A stretch of 64,000 nucleotides of DNA from an uncultured Myxococcaceae bacterium. GTDB taxonomy: Bacteria; Myxococcota_A; Polyangia; Polyangiales; Ga0077539. The notes beneath the pieces are model-generated. The model saw only the letters and a list, made by a program, of their open reading frames with translations, did no database searches and was not told the origin of the DNA. The DNA lies in assembly GCA_945952225.1 (NCBI GenBank), contig CAMFHP010000006.1:1-64000 (forward strand), in the 5' to 3' direction. Numbering within the stretch: position 1 is the stretch's first letter; each line of letters opens with the position of its first letter. Below, one piece after another: positions 46,400 through 58,185 of this stretch. The position numbers and the translations under genes were made by a program.

Positions 46400-46405
46400 A
46401 GTCTA
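46400..46405 (-). promoter_or_regulatory. -10-like box of the RNase R gene
   Basis: Minus-strand TAGACT followed by CCGCGCCGTTCGC and the ATG at 46386, with no Shine-Dalgarno sequence in the 13-nt gap. Confidence 0.4.
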
Positions 46406-46436
46406 CGCGCGTTGCCACCCTCGAAGATCGCGAAAC

Positions 46437-47876
46437 TCAGCGCGTCGCGGCGCGCGCCTCGAGGGCCGCGCGGAGCCTGCCGTGGATGCCCCCGAACGCG
46501 CCGTTCGAGAGCACGGCCACCACGTCACCGGGGCGCGTCTCGGCCACGATGCGGGCCACGAGCGCATCGACGCTCGCGGGGCCCACGGGAACCGTGTCGG
46601 CGCGGCCTCCGCGGGCGTTGATCTCGGCCACGATGGCGGGCACGTCGAGGCGCTCGCCGTCGGGAATCTCCGCGCGTCCCACGGGCGCGAGGAGCGCGAG
46701 GTCGGCGCTCGAAAACGCGCTCGGATACTCGTGCTGATGGAGGTTCCTGCACGCGGTGGCGCTGCGCGGTTCGAAGACCGCGACGAGGCGCGCGTCGGGG
46801 TGGTGTCCGCGCATCGCGCGCAGGGTCTCGGCGACGGCCGTGGGGTGGTGCGCGAAGTCGTCGTAGATGCGCACGCCGTCGGCGACGGCCACGAGATCCT
46901 GACGGCGCTTCACCCCGCGAAACTCGGGCAGCGCGCGGCAGAGCTGGAGCACCGGAAGACCGAATCCCTCGGCGAGCAGCGCGATGGCGCCGAGCGCGTT
47001 GCGGAGGTTGTGCTCGCCCATGAGCGGCGAGAAGAAGCGCCCCGCGCACGAGCCACCGATGAAGAGTTCGAAGGGCTGGAGCCCGTTCACCGGCGCGATG
47101 GGCGCGGCCATCCACTCGGGCGCGAAGCCGTCGGGATAGGTGTCGGTGGTGAGCCCGTAGTGCACCACGCGGCAGCTCGCGCGGCGGGCCACGTCGCGCA
47201 CCTCGGCGTCGGCGCCGTGGGCCACGAGAACCCCTTCGGGCGCGAGGCGCGAGACGAAGCCCCGGAACGCGTCGCGGTAGCGCTCCATGTCGGGATAGAT
47301 GTCGATGTGGTCCTGCTCGATGGAGGTGAGCACGGCGCCCCACGGTCGGTACGACCAGAACTTCGGGATCTTCTCGAAGAAGGCCGAGTCGTACTCGTCG
47401 CCCTCGACCACGAACGCGCCGCCGCGCCCGTAGCGAAAGCTCGCGTCGAAGTTCTTCGTCACTCCGCCCACGAGGAACGACGGGTCCATCGCGAGCGCGT
47501 CGAGCAGAAACGCCGTGAGCGCCGTGGTGGTGGTCTTGCCGTGCGTGCCCGCGATCACGAGCGAGCGCCGCTGCGCGAGAAACAGCTCGCCGAGGGCCTT
47601 CGGAAACGACCGATAGTTCATCCCGCCGTCGATGGCCGCGCGCGCCTCGGGGTTCGTGGCGCGACACACGTTGCCCACCACCACGAGGTCGGGCGCGGGG
47701 GAGAGATGCGCCGGGTCCCAGCCCTCCATCGTCTCGACGCCCCACTGCGCGAGCGCGTCGCCCATGGGCGGATAGAACGCCGTGTCGCTGCCCGTGACCC
47801 GGTGGCCCGCGGCCTTGAGGAGACCCGCGAACGCGCCCATGCCCGTGCCCGCGACGCCGATGAGATGAACGTGCAT
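46437..47876 (-). CDS. mpl: UDP-N-acetylmuramate:L-Ala-gamma-D-Glu-meso-DAP ligase
   Basis: 479 residues, Mur ligase family. The N-terminal Rossmann domain starts HLIGVAGTGMGAFAGLLKAAG; the ATP loop is GTHGKTTTT; later VEGDEYDSAFFEK, MGEHNLRNALGAIAL and DDFAHHPTAV are typical of Mpl rather than MurC. Mpl reattaches recycled murein tripeptide to UDP-MurNAc in the cytoplasm, which fits the presence of lysozyme and peptidase genes in the window. Confidence 0.94.
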   Translation of the reverse strand: MHVHLIGVAGTGMGAFAGLLKAAGHRVTGSDTAFYPPMGDALAQWGVETMEGWDPAHLSPAPDLVVVGNVCRATNPEARAAIDGGMNYRSFPKALGELFLAQRRSLVIAGTHGKTTTTALTAFLLDALAMDPSFLVGGVTKNFDASFRYGRGGAFVVEGDEYDSAFFEKIPKFWSYRPWGAVLTSIEQDHIDIYPDMERYRDAFRGFVSRLAPEGVLVAHGADAEVRDVARRASCRVVHYGLTTDTYPDGFAPEWMAAPIAPVNGLQPFELFIGGSCAGRFFSPLMGEHNLRNALGAIALLAEGFGLPVLQLCRALPEFRGVKRRQDLVAVADGVRIYDDFAHHPTAVAETLRAMRGHHPDARLVAVFEPRSATACRNLHQHEYPSAFSSADLALLAPVGRAEIPDGERLDVPAIVAEINARGGRADTVPVGPASVDALVARIVAETRPGDVVAVLSNGAFGGIHGRLRAALEARAATR

Positions 47877-47940
47877 GCGTCGGTCGATGCACGACGGCGC
47901 AGAGAAGGTCCAGAAATGGGTGCGAAGGGAGGCGCGCGCG

Positions 47941-48782
47941 TCAGCCCGCGAGCATCGCCGCGTGGTGGCGCAGGTGCGATTCGACGAAGGTCGCGATGAA
48001 GTAGTAGCTGTGGTCGTAGCCCTCGCGGAGGTTCACCGTGAGCGACTGCCCCGCGGCGGCGCAGGCCTTCACGAGGCGCTCGGGCTGAAGCTCCCGCGCG
48101 AGGAACTTGTCGGCCGTTCCCTGATCGACGAGGGGCGCCGTCGCGAAGCGGTGCCGGGCCACGAGCTCGCACGCGTCCCACGCGCGCCACGCGTCGCGGT
48201 CTTCACCGAGGTATCCCGCGAAGGCCTTCTCGCCCCACGGAACCTTCGAGGGCGCCACGATGGGCGCGAAGGCCGACACCGAGCGGTAGAGCTCGGGGTG
48301 CTTCAGCGCGAGGGTGAGCGCGCCGTGGCCGCCCATGGAGTGACCGAAGATCCCGCGGAGGTCGTCGCGCACGGGAAAGGCCTTCTCCACGGCCTCGCGG
48401 AGCTCGCGGGTCACGTACGTGTGCATCTGGTACGCGGCGCTCCACGGGGCCTCGGTGGCGTCGAGGTAGAAGCCCGCGCCCTGACCGAAATCCCACGACG
48501 CGTCGTCGCCCGCGAAGCGCGCCGCGCGGGGAGAGGTGTCACAGGTCACGAGCGCGAGGTTGAGCTCCGCGGCGAGGCGCTGGGCGCCGGCCTTGATGAC
48601 GAAGGTCTCCTCGGTGCACGTGAGCCCCGCGAGGTAGTAGAGCGCGGGCACGCGCCGCCCCGACAGCGCCGCCGGCGGCAGGAACACCGAGAACCGCATG
48701 GGCCCCGCGCAGGCCTCGCTCGCGTGCTCGTAGAAGCCCTGCACGCCGCCGAAGCAGCGCTGCTCGCTGCGGACCGTGTGCG

Positions 48783-48786
<4 letters not shown>
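47941..48786 (-). CDS. fghA: S-formylglutathione hydrolase
   Basis: 281 residues, esterase D family. Shows YYLAGLTCTEETFVIKAGAQ, the nucleophile Ser in FGHSMGGHGALTLAL, WGEKAFAGYLG and the late His in GYDHSYYF. It hydrolyses S-formylglutathione to formate and glutathione. GTG start overlaps the stop of the dehydrogenase gene by 4 nt, coupling two consecutive steps of formaldehyde oxidation. Confidence 0.95.
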
Positions 48787-49895
<1,109 letters not shown>

Positions 49896-50013
49896 GGTTC
49901 GATCGCTCCTTCGGTGAGAGGCCGCGACCCTATCGCCGATGGGCCCCGCGGAGCACCCTGGAACGTGCGCCCGCCTGCGCAACGGAGCTGTCTCGACGCG
50001 CGCGCGGCCGTGA

Positions 50014-50019
50014 TAGCGT
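50014..50019 (+). promoter_or_regulatory. -10-like box of the OmpA-like gene
   Basis: TAGCGT followed by CGCGCGCCGCG and the ATG at 50031. The 11-nt gap has no ribosome binding site. Confidence 0.4.
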
Positions 50020-50030
50020 CGCGCGCCGCG

Positions 50031-52154
50031 ATGCCGACGATCCGACGCGTGTGTGTGGCGTTCTCTCTCGCAGCCCTGCTCGCGCCCGCGGGGGCCCTCG
50101 CGCAGACGCGCATCGACGGCGGACCGTGGCGCCCCGAGCTCTCCGTCGACCCCAACGCGGTGCCGTGGGTCGAGGGCACGCTCGTGCCCGGCGCGGGCAA
50201 CTGGAACGTGCAGGGCGTGGTCGAGTACGCGCGCAACCCGCTGGTGATCAACACGGGCCGCGAGCGCGTGTCGCTCTCGCGCGACCAGCTCTGGCTCACG
50301 GCGGGCGCGCAGGTGGGCCTCGGCACGCGCATGGCGCTCGCGCTCCAGGTGCCGGTGCTGCTGTTCCAGACCTCGGACCCGGGCGCGAGCGGCCTCGCCT
50401 CTGCCGACCGCGCGGCCCTCGGCGATCCGCGTCTCCTCCTCCGTTGGACGACCCGTCGCGAGATGGGCCCCGCGCCCATCGGGTCGGGTTCGAACGGCGG
50501 TCAGCGCGCGTCGCAGCACACGCAGTCGCAGCGCGAGCAGCACGAGGGATTCGGCTTCGCGCTCAACCTCGCGGCCACGGCGCCCCTCGGCAACGCGGGC
50601 TCGTTCGCGTCGTGGGGCGCTCCCACGGTGCACCTCTTCGGCGTCGCCGATTTTCGACTGTTCCGCATCGTCGGCGCGGTCTCGCTCGGGTACCGCCTGC
50701 GCCTCGACGGAACGTGGCCCGCGCAGTCGGGCACGTGCTTCGACGCCACCTCGCCCGCGTGCCTCTTCGACGTTCCGCAGCGCGATCAGATCACCTGGGG
50801 CGTGGCCGTGCGTCAGCCCCTCGAAGGGCTCCTCGCGCTGATCTTTCTGGGCATCTCTCCGCGCCTCGCGTCGGCGTCGATCCTCGCGGGCAACTGGGTC
50901 ACCACGTGGGCCTCGATGCAGGGCGCCATCGACGCGCGCGCGCCCTTCGCCCACGCCTCGGCGACGCCCATCGAAATGGCCGCAGGGCTCCAGACCTCGG
51001 GCCTCGGAGAGTTCACGCTCTCCGTCGGCGCCGCGTGGGGAATCACCAACGCGCCGGGCGCTTCGGCCGCGCGCGTGATCGCGTCGCTCCAGTGGGCGCC
51101 GCGCTTCGTCGACGAAGACCGCGACGGCCTGCGCGACGACCCCGCCATCGACCAGTGCATCGGGCTCGCCGAAGACTTCGACGGCTACGAAGACAACGAC
51201 GGCTGCCCCGAAGACAATGACCACGACGCGATCCCCGACGAAGAAGACCGCTGCCCCCTGGTCGACGAAGACGAAGACGAGTTCGAAGACGACGACGGCT
51301 GCCCCGACCCCGACAACGACGGCGACGGCGTGAACGATGTCGACGACCGCTGCCCCAACGAGGCCCAGGGCGAGCACCCCGACCCCGACCGCCGCGGATG
51401 CCCCGACCGCGACCTCGACCGCGACGGTGTTTCCAACGACGCCGATGCGTGTCCCGACGTGCCGCAGGGGCAGCTTCCCGATGCAGCGCGCGCGGGATGC
51501 CCGGCCCCCGATGGCGACCACGACGGCGTGCCCGACGTGAGCGATCGATGCCCCACGGAGCCCATGGGCGAGGGCGCCGACGCACGTCAGCAGGGATGCC
51601 CCGACACCGACCGCGACCACGACGGGGTGTCCGACGCGAACGATCGGTGCCCCGCGGAGGCCGAGACGATCAACGGCGTGCGCGACGACGACGGCTGCGC
51701 GGAGACCCCTGCGCGGCCCGGTGCGGCGGTGCCGGGTGCCCTCGCGCGTGTGCGGATCACGCGGGCGAACGAGGGCGATGCGGGCACGGTCACGCTGCTC
51801 CAGCCCGTGCGCTTCGGGGCCGACGATCGGGTGCTGCCCGTGAGTGTGCCCGTGATCCAGCAGCTCGCGGTGGCGCTGCGGGCGACGAGCCGTCCGGTGT
51901 GGCGCGCGTGGGAGCTCTCGGTGCCCACGACGGCGGCGACGGTGCGGGGGCCCATGGCGGTCGATGCGGCCCGCGCGAATCGTCGACGCGACCAGGTCAT
52001 CGCGGCCCTCCGCGCGCTCGGCGTGGGAGAGCTTGTGCTGACGGGAGGAGCGCCCGCTGCGCCCCTCGCGCCGAGGGTGATCGCGACGGGCGGCGACCGG
52101 GGCGTGGTGCTCACGCTGCACGAAACGGCTGCGCCCGCGGGCTCGAACCCGTAA
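50031..52154 (+). CDS. Outer-membrane protein with TSP type-3 repeats and degenerate OmpA domain
   Basis: 707 residues. Signal peptide (about 1-24, cleavage ALA), a beta-barrel-like region to about 360, then Ca-binding thrombospondin type-3 repeats (about 362-560; units such as DNDGDGVNDVDDRCP) and a C-terminal domain (570-690) reminiscent of OmpA: QPVRFGADDRVLPVSVP and ARANRRRDQVIAALRALGVGE. Several peptidoglycan-binding positions of OmpA seem changed. Likely a surface or wall-linked envelope protein. Confidence 0.87.
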   Translation: MPTIRRVCVAFSLAALLAPAGALAQTRIDGGPWRPELSVDPNAVPWVEGTLVPGAGNWNVQGVVEYARNPLVINTGRERVSLSRDQLWLTAGAQVGLGTRMALALQVPVLLFQTSDPGASGLASADRAALGDPRLLLRWTTRREMGPAPIGSGSNGGQRASQHTQSQREQHEGFGFALNLAATAPLGNAGSFASWGAPTVHLFGVADFRLFRIVGAVSLGYRLRLDGTWPAQSGTCFDATSPACLFDVPQRDQITWGVAVRQPLEGLLALIFLGISPRLASASILAGNWVTTWASMQGAIDARAPFAHASATPIEMAAGLQTSGLGEFTLSVGAAWGITNAPGASAARVIASLQWAPRFVDEDRDGLRDDPAIDQCIGLAEDFDGYEDNDGCPEDNDHDAIPDEEDRCPLVDEDEDEFEDDDGCPDPDNDGDGVNDVDDRCPNEAQGEHPDPDRRGCPDRDLDRDGVSNDADACPDVPQGQLPDAARAGCPAPDGDHDGVPDVSDRCPTEPMGEGADARQQGCPDTDRDHDGVSDANDRCPAEAETINGVRDDDGCAETPARPGAAVPGALARVRITRANEGDAGTVTLLQPVRFGADDRVLPVSVPVIQQLAVALRATSRPVWRAWELSVPTTAATVRGPMAVDAARANRRRDQVIAALRALGVGELVLTGGAPAAPLAPRVIATGGDRGVVLTLHETAAPAGSNP
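51112..51710 (+). repeat. Array of thrombospondin type-3-like repeats
   Basis: Roughly seven to eight units with spacing of 26-28 codons, each with DxDxDGxxDxxDxCP-type sequence. The array is strongly acidic, as expected for calcium binding. Confidence 0.8.
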
Positions 52155-52348
52155 CACAACACCGCGCGGGAAATGTCTTCGCGCCCGATTCGCGCTGTTG
52201 CGCCAAGGGAGCGGGTGCCGTAACGCTCTAGGCCGGTCGCGGGCGGAGCCCTTCGAGGAACCGAAGCGGACGTCCCGATCGTCAGCCGGGGACGGCACGC
52301 GGTCCTGCGTCGCCCGTCTCCCGCGACTCCATCCTGCGGAGCACCTGC
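52155..52348. other. Kinase-gene leader region with two short hairpins
   Basis: No gene is seen. Two stem-loops are visible on the plus strand: CTTCG(52251-52255)/CGAAG(52262-52266) with a 6-nt loop, and CGTCCC(52271-52276)/GGGACG(52289-52294) with a 12-nt loop. No U-run follows either, so a terminator for the preceding gene is not supported. Confidence 0.5.
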
Positions 52349-54163
<1,815 letters not shown>

Positions 54164-54235
54164 CCCCGTCAAGCGAAGCGTCTCGGCGCTCGCACGACCC
54201 GCACGCCCCCGTCTCGATCTCGGACTCCCCTCGGC

Positions 54236-54266
54236 TTGACCGCACACGGGTCACGTGTGGTATCCG
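54236..54266 (+). promoter_or_regulatory. Candidate promoter of the structured leader
   Basis: TTGACC (54236-54241) and TATCCG (54261-54266) are 19 nt apart. Transcription would begin near 54273 and give a leader of about 180 nt before the small protein gene. Confidence 0.5.
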
Positions 54267-54271
54267 TCGGT

Positions 54272-54450
54272 GCGTTGGAGATGGTTCCGCGGTTCGAAGT
54301 ACCTGCCTGGTATTTCTCGCAGCGCACGAAGCGCCCCTGCGCGCATGCGTTGGCGCCCCGCGAACATCGAGCCCCCGCCTGGCAATCTCGTCAGGACGCT
54401 TCGGGGCGTCCGCGTGCGACGCAGCACGCGGCTCGGAGAGACACGGTCTC
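54272..54450 (+). ncRNA. Candidate hairpin-rich 5' leader RNA
   Basis: No plausible gene is present in about 180 nt. Three strong stem-loops are seen: 54296-54303 with 54309-54316 (8 bp, one G-U pair, 5-nt loop); GGACGC/GCGTCC at 54394-54411; and GCGTGC/GCACGC at 54412-54429 immediately after it. The last ends 6 nt before the GGAG at 54436. This suggests cis-regulation of the small protein gene, or a separate small RNA. The exact ends are inferred. Confidence 0.45.
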
Positions 54451-54711
54451 ATGGGCACAGGCGTGAGCGCGCGGATGTCATGGAACGAGATCTGCGCACA
54501 CAAGCAGTATCGTGGTCGCTGGGTGGCGCTCGACGGGTGCCGCTACGACGATTCGACCCAGCAGCCGGCGGAGGGCACGGTGGTCGACGCCGACGATGAC
54601 CTCGCCGAGCTCTGCAGCCGGATGAAGAAGGCGAACCACCACTTCTGCACGATCCTGTTCTGCGACAGCGCATCGGCCTTCGTGGGCCGCCGCGTCGCCA
54701 CCCGCCACTGA
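54451..54711 (+). CDS. Small DUF5678-like protein
   Basis: 86 residues from ATG at 54451, with GGAGAG about 10 nt upstream; an internal ATG at 54475 would give 78. The sequence CAHKQYRGRWVALDGCRYDD, with DDLAELCSRMKKA and CTILFCD, fits the small beta-alpha DUF5678 pattern (a chain that says where it is from, then an Asp-Leu helix). It has five Cys, high for its size. Function unknown. It stands alone behind the structured leader. Confidence 0.75.
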   Translation: MGTGVSARMSWNEICAHKQYRGRWVALDGCRYDDSTQQPAEGTVVDADDDLAELCSRMKKANHHFCTILFCDSASAFVGRRVATRH

Positions 54712-54748
54712 CCCGATCGCTCCCGCTGCGAAGCCCGATCGAGACCGC

Positions 54749-55558
54749 TCAGCGCGGTGCGCGGGCCTTCGCGTCGAGCGCCGCCGCTTCGAGAATCTGC
54801 TGATCGTCGTCGGGCCCGAGCGGGCGGCCCGTGAAGTCGCCCATGCGTCGCGTGAGGCGAAGCCCGCCCAACGTGAGGAGCGCGCGAAGCTCGGCGGGAA
54901 AGATCTGCCGATGGGCGAGCACGGCCTCGACCTCGCGGCGTCGTCCTTCGGGCGTGAAGCGCATCGTGACGAACTGCACCTGCTTGATCGGGTCGTAGCG
55001 AAAGGTCTCGGAGTAGCCCACACGACCGAGCGTCGGATGCACGAACGGTCGACCCTTGTAGGCGCGGTCGGGGTCGCGGGCGAGCTCGATGGGCTGGGGC
55101 ATGCGCACGTCGAAGACGAAGCGTCCGTCGGGCGCGAGGTGCTTGCGCACACACGCGAAGCAGCGCGCGAAATCGTCGGGCTCGTAGAGGTGCATGAGCA
55201 CGTTGAAGGGCGCGATCACGAGCGCGAAGCGACGGCGCAGGGTGAAGTCGCGCATGTCGCCCTCGCGGAGCGTGAGGCGTCCGCGGGGGAGGTCGTGGGC
55301 GCGCTCGCGAGCGCGTGCGAGCATCGGGGCCGAGGGGTCGAGGCCCACCACGGTGTGTCCGTCGCGGGCGAGCTCCACGGCGACGCGGCCGCTGCCGACG
55401 CCGAGTTCGAGCACGGGGCCGCCGAGGCGTCGCGCCGTCGCGCGGTAGAACTCCACGTCGTCGCGGCGCGTGCGGTACGTGCGGTCGTAGTAGTCGGGGT
55501 CGTCGTAGTGCTCGCGCGATCCGCGGTCGAGCAGGGTGAAGAAGTCGTCGCCCGCCAT
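54749..55558 (-). CDS. Class I SAM-dependent methyltransferase
   Basis: 269 residues. Motif I VLELGVGSGRVAVELAR, motif II VGLDPSAPML and the post-I GDMRDF are clear; the middle shows FALVIAPFNVLMHLYEPDDF. The substrate is unknown. The ATG at 55558 is chosen because a GAAGGGG element lies about 8 nt upstream; GTG codons at 55561 and 55567 are in frame. Last gene of the rlmI-like operon. Confidence 0.9.
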   Translation of the reverse strand: MAGDDFFTLLDRGSREHYDDPDYYDRTYRTRRDDVEFYRATARRLGGPVLELGVGSGRVAVELARDGHTVVGLDPSAPMLARARERAHDLPRGRLTLREGDMRDFTLRRRFALVIAPFNVLMHLYEPDDFARCFACVRKHLAPDGRFVFDVRMPQPIELARDPDRAYKGRPFVHPTLGRVGYSETFRYDPIKQVQFVTMRFTPEGRRREVEAVLAHRQIFPAELRALLTLGGLRLTRRMGDFTGRPLGPDDDQQILEAAALDAKARAPR

Positions 55559-55571
55559 CACGGTCACCCCT

Positions 55572-56159
55572 TCAATGCATCACGATGCCCGCATCGACGC
55601 CCGCGGGGGTCCACTCCGCCACGCGCCACGCGCCGTCGAGAAGGTGGAGCACCAGCGCCTGCTCGCGGCGGCTCTCGACGGTGCGTCCCGCCACGGGGCC
55701 CACGGCGCGCATCGTTCCGCGCACGCGTCGTCGCGCGACCCCTTCGGCCGTCGCGGGGAGCTCCTCGGTCACGGCCTGTTCGAGGTCGAAGCGCGCGGCC
55801 TCGGCGATGAGCTGGGCCTGGCGCACACCCTCGCGCTGCTCGGGATCGAGCTGCGTGAACTGCTGCACGTTGCGAAGGCAGCGCGCGCGCTCGCCCGCGG
55901 TCGCGAGCTCCGCCGCGCCGTCGTAGTGGTACCGCAATCGCAGCCGGAGAAAGCGCTCGGCCACGGCCGCAGGGGAGCCCGGCGCGTAGTGGTTCTCCTC
56001 ATCGCGCGCCGCGGGGAGCTCATCGGGTCGACGCTGCACCTCGGTCACCCGCTGCGGCCTCGCAGGCGCCACGGCCGTGGGACGCGTGAGCGTGAGAATG
56101 GCCGCCACGGTGCCCGCGAGCGCGAGGACGGCGAGGAGCCACGGAGCCTTCGCCTTCAC
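55572..56159 (-). CDS. Single-pass membrane protein of unknown function
   Basis: 195 residues. A basic N-terminus, one membrane helix (WLLAVLALAGTVAAILTL) and a soluble part of about 150 residues with a helical first half and a beta-rich end (ALVLHLLDGAWRVAEW). No family recognised. GTG at 56159 gives a 4-nt overlap with the upstream HAD gene; a GTG at 56189 would lengthen it by 10 residues. Confidence 0.82.
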   Translation of the reverse strand: MKAKAPWLLAVLALAGTVAAILTLTRPTAVAPARPQRVTEVQRRPDELPAARDEENHYAPGSPAAVAERFLRLRLRYHYDGAAELATAGERARCLRNVQQFTQLDPEQREGVRQAQLIAEAARFDLEQAVTEELPATAEGVARRRVRGTMRAVGPVAGRTVESRREQALVLHLLDGAWRVAEWTPAGVDAGIVMH

Positions 56160-56941
56160 GGTCGCGCGTGCCTTTCGAGATGCGCGCACACCTCGGCGAG
56201 CGCTTCGCCCGCGGGCGCGTCGGTGACGTAGCGGGGCATCGTCGCGATGGCGTGGGCGAAGGCTTCGACGCCGCGCACGCCGACGGAGAGTTCCATCGCC
56301 GCGAAGGGCCCTGCGTCGTTGGGGCTGTCGCCGAGGTAGAGCCAGCGGTCGGTGAGCGCTGCGGGGTCGAGCCCGAGGTCGGCGAGGGCCGCGCGCAGTC
56401 CGCCCATCTTGTCGGGCGCGCGGTCGCTCACGTGGAGGTGCACCGTGCTGGCGACGGCGTGCAGTCCGCCCGCGCGCGCATGGGCCAGGGCCGCGTCGAT
56501 CACGTCGCGCGGCACACGCACTCGCTCGCCCACGTCGAGGGTCACGTCCGTCGCGCGGAGGCTCGTCTCGTCGACGAAGCGCAGCCCGAAGCGCGTGTGG
56601 AGTTCCTGCGCCATCGCGCGGCTGCGCGTCATGCCTTCGGCCCGCACGGTGTCATCGTCGACGAACGCCAGTCGCACCGCGCGCCCTTCCCGCACGGCCC
56701 ACGCGCCGCCGTTTTCTGCGACCACGGCCCGCACGGGAAGCACCGCCGCGAGCACCTCGGCCCACCCGAGCGGACGTCCCGTCGCGATCACACAGGGCAC
56801 ACCGCGCGAGGCCAGAGACTCAAGCGCGCGCAGCGACGAGGCCGTGAGGCTCCCGTGCGCGGTGAGCGTGTCGTCGAGGTCCGTGGCCACGCCCTCGACG
56901 CGGGCCCAGCGGGCGGGCTCCAACGACGCGAGCGGCGTCAC
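56156..56941 (-). CDS. HAD-superfamily phosphatase (Cof/MPGP-like)
   Basis: 261 residues from GTG at 56941, overlapping the upstream stop by 4 nt. Motif I DLDDTLT, motif II VIATGRP and motif IV LYLGDSPNDAGPF place it in the HAD IIB group with sucrose-phosphatase and mannosyl-3-phosphoglycerate phosphatase relatives. The physiological sugar phosphate is unknown. Confidence 0.9.
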   Translation of the reverse strand: MTPLASLEPARWARVEGVATDLDDTLTAHGSLTASSLRALESLASRGVPCVIATGRPLGWAEVLAAVLPVRAVVAENGGAWAVREGRAVRLAFVDDDTVRAEGMTRSRAMAQELHTRFGLRFVDETSLRATDVTLDVGERVRVPRDVIDAALAHARAGGLHAVASTVHLHVSDRAPDKMGGLRAALADLGLDPAALTDRWLYLGDSPNDAGPFAAMELSVGVRGVEAFAHAIATMPRYVTDAPAGEALAEVCAHLERHARP

Positions 56942-58140
56942 GGAACCCTCGCGACCACGCACTTCAGGTAGCGCCCTTCGGCGAAGGCTACGGGCGACGG
57001 GTGATCGGTCGCGGCCCCGCGAACGGCGAGCACCGAGGCGTCACGTCCAGCATCGCGCACGCCGGCCGACACCGCGCGCAGGAACGTGTCGACGTTCACG
57101 CTCCCCGAGCACGAGCAGGTCACGAGGAGGCCGCCCGGTGCGAGCACGCGCGTGGCCATCGCGTTGAGCCGTCGGTAGTGCCCCGTGGCCTTCTCCACTT
57201 CGCGGGCGCTGTGCGCGAGCTTCGGCGGATCGAGCACCACGAGGTCGAAGCGCTCTCCCGCGTCGGCGAGCTGCGTGAGCACCGTCTTCGCGTCGCCGCG
57301 CGTGTGGGTGATCACCCCGTCGAGCCCGTTCTCGCGCGCGATGCGCTCGCCCGCCGCGATGGCGTGCGCCGAGCTGTCGACGGAGCGCACCTCGCGGGCG
57401 CCTCCCTTCGCCGCCGCGAGCGCGAAGCCGCCCACGTAGCTGTACGCGTCGAGCACGCGTCGTCCCTTCGCGAGCGAGCCCACGAGCGCGCGGTTCTCGC
57501 GCTGGTCGAAGTAGTAGCCGGTCTTCTGTCCGCCGCCCTCGGCGCCGGGCGCGGGCACGGTGAAGCGCACGCCGCCCTCGACGAAATCGAGCGTCGGCGA
57601 AGGGCTTCCGCGCACGAGGCCGTCGGTGACGGTGAAGCCCTCGCGCTGCTGATGGCGCTCCGACGAGACCTCGTAGAGGCGCGTCACGCGGGCGTGCTCG
57701 GCGAGGGCGTCGAAGATCGCCTCCTCGCGGCGCTTGAGGCCCACGGTGCCGAACTGCACGCTCGCCGCGTCGCCGAACACGTCGACGGTGAGGCCCGGGA
57801 GCTGGTCTCCCTCGGCGTTCACGAGGCGGTAGCCCGTGTGATCGGGCGAGGGGAGGTTCGCGACCTCGCGGCGCCAGCGCGCGGCCTCGGCGATGCGTCG
57901 TGCGAGAAAGCGCGCGTCGAGCGTCGCGTTGGCGTCGCGGGTGAGAAGACGCACGGGAATGGCGCTGCCCGGAGACCAGTACCCGCGCCCGAGGGCCTTG
58001 CCCTGCGGGTCGAGCACGAGCACCTCGTCGCCGGCTCCGGGCGATCCCTCGGTGCGGGCGATGGCCTGCGCGAACACCCACGGATGACCGGCCCACACGG
58101 GCTGCACAAAACCGGGGCGCAGATGGACGATGGCGCTCAT
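56938..58140 (-). CDS. rlmI: RlmI-like 23S rRNA methyltransferase
   Basis: 400 residues. N-terminal PUA domain (HLRPGFVQPVWAGHPWVF), an RlmI-type middle (GDQLPGLTVDVFGD, GGGQKTGYYFDQRENR) and the methyltransferase with AYSYVGGFALAAAKGGA, VLDPPKLA and the catalytic Cys in LLVTCSCSGSV. RlmI makes m5C1962 in 23S rRNA; the exact site here is inferred. TAGACA 13 nt before the ATG, with TTGCGC 18 nt further up, is a promoter candidate. Confidence 0.9.
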   Translation of the reverse strand: MSAIVHLRPGFVQPVWAGHPWVFAQAIARTEGSPGAGDEVLVLDPQGKALGRGYWSPGSAIPVRLLTRDANATLDARFLARRIAEAARWRREVANLPSPDHTGYRLVNAEGDQLPGLTVDVFGDAASVQFGTVGLKRREEAIFDALAEHARVTRLYEVSSERHQQREGFTVTDGLVRGSPSPTLDFVEGGVRFTVPAPGAEGGGQKTGYYFDQRENRALVGSLAKGRRVLDAYSYVGGFALAAAKGGAREVRSVDSSAHAIAAGERIARENGLDGVITHTRGDAKTVLTQLADAGERFDLVVLDPPKLAHSAREVEKATGHYRRLNAMATRVLAPGGLLVTCSCSGSVNVDTFLRAVSAGVRDAGRDASVLAVRGAATDHPSPVAFAEGRYLKCVVARVP

Positions 58141-58153
58141 GGCGGGAGTCGCG

Positions 58154-58183
58154 TGTCTACGCGAGCCCGCCGAGGGAGCGCAA
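58154..58183 (-). promoter_or_regulatory. Promoter candidate of the rlmI-like operon
   Basis: Minus-strand TTGCGC (58183-58178) and TAGACA (58159-58154), spacer 18 nt, 13 nt before the ATG at 58140. Confidence 0.4.
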
Positions 58184-58185
58184 CC

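Noticed and set aside
54236-54599. Two overlapping short frames in the region before the small protein gene
   Set aside because: Both encode Arg/Pro-rich or mixed sequence without third-position GC bias and overlap the stem-loops; the region is better explained as an RNA leader.
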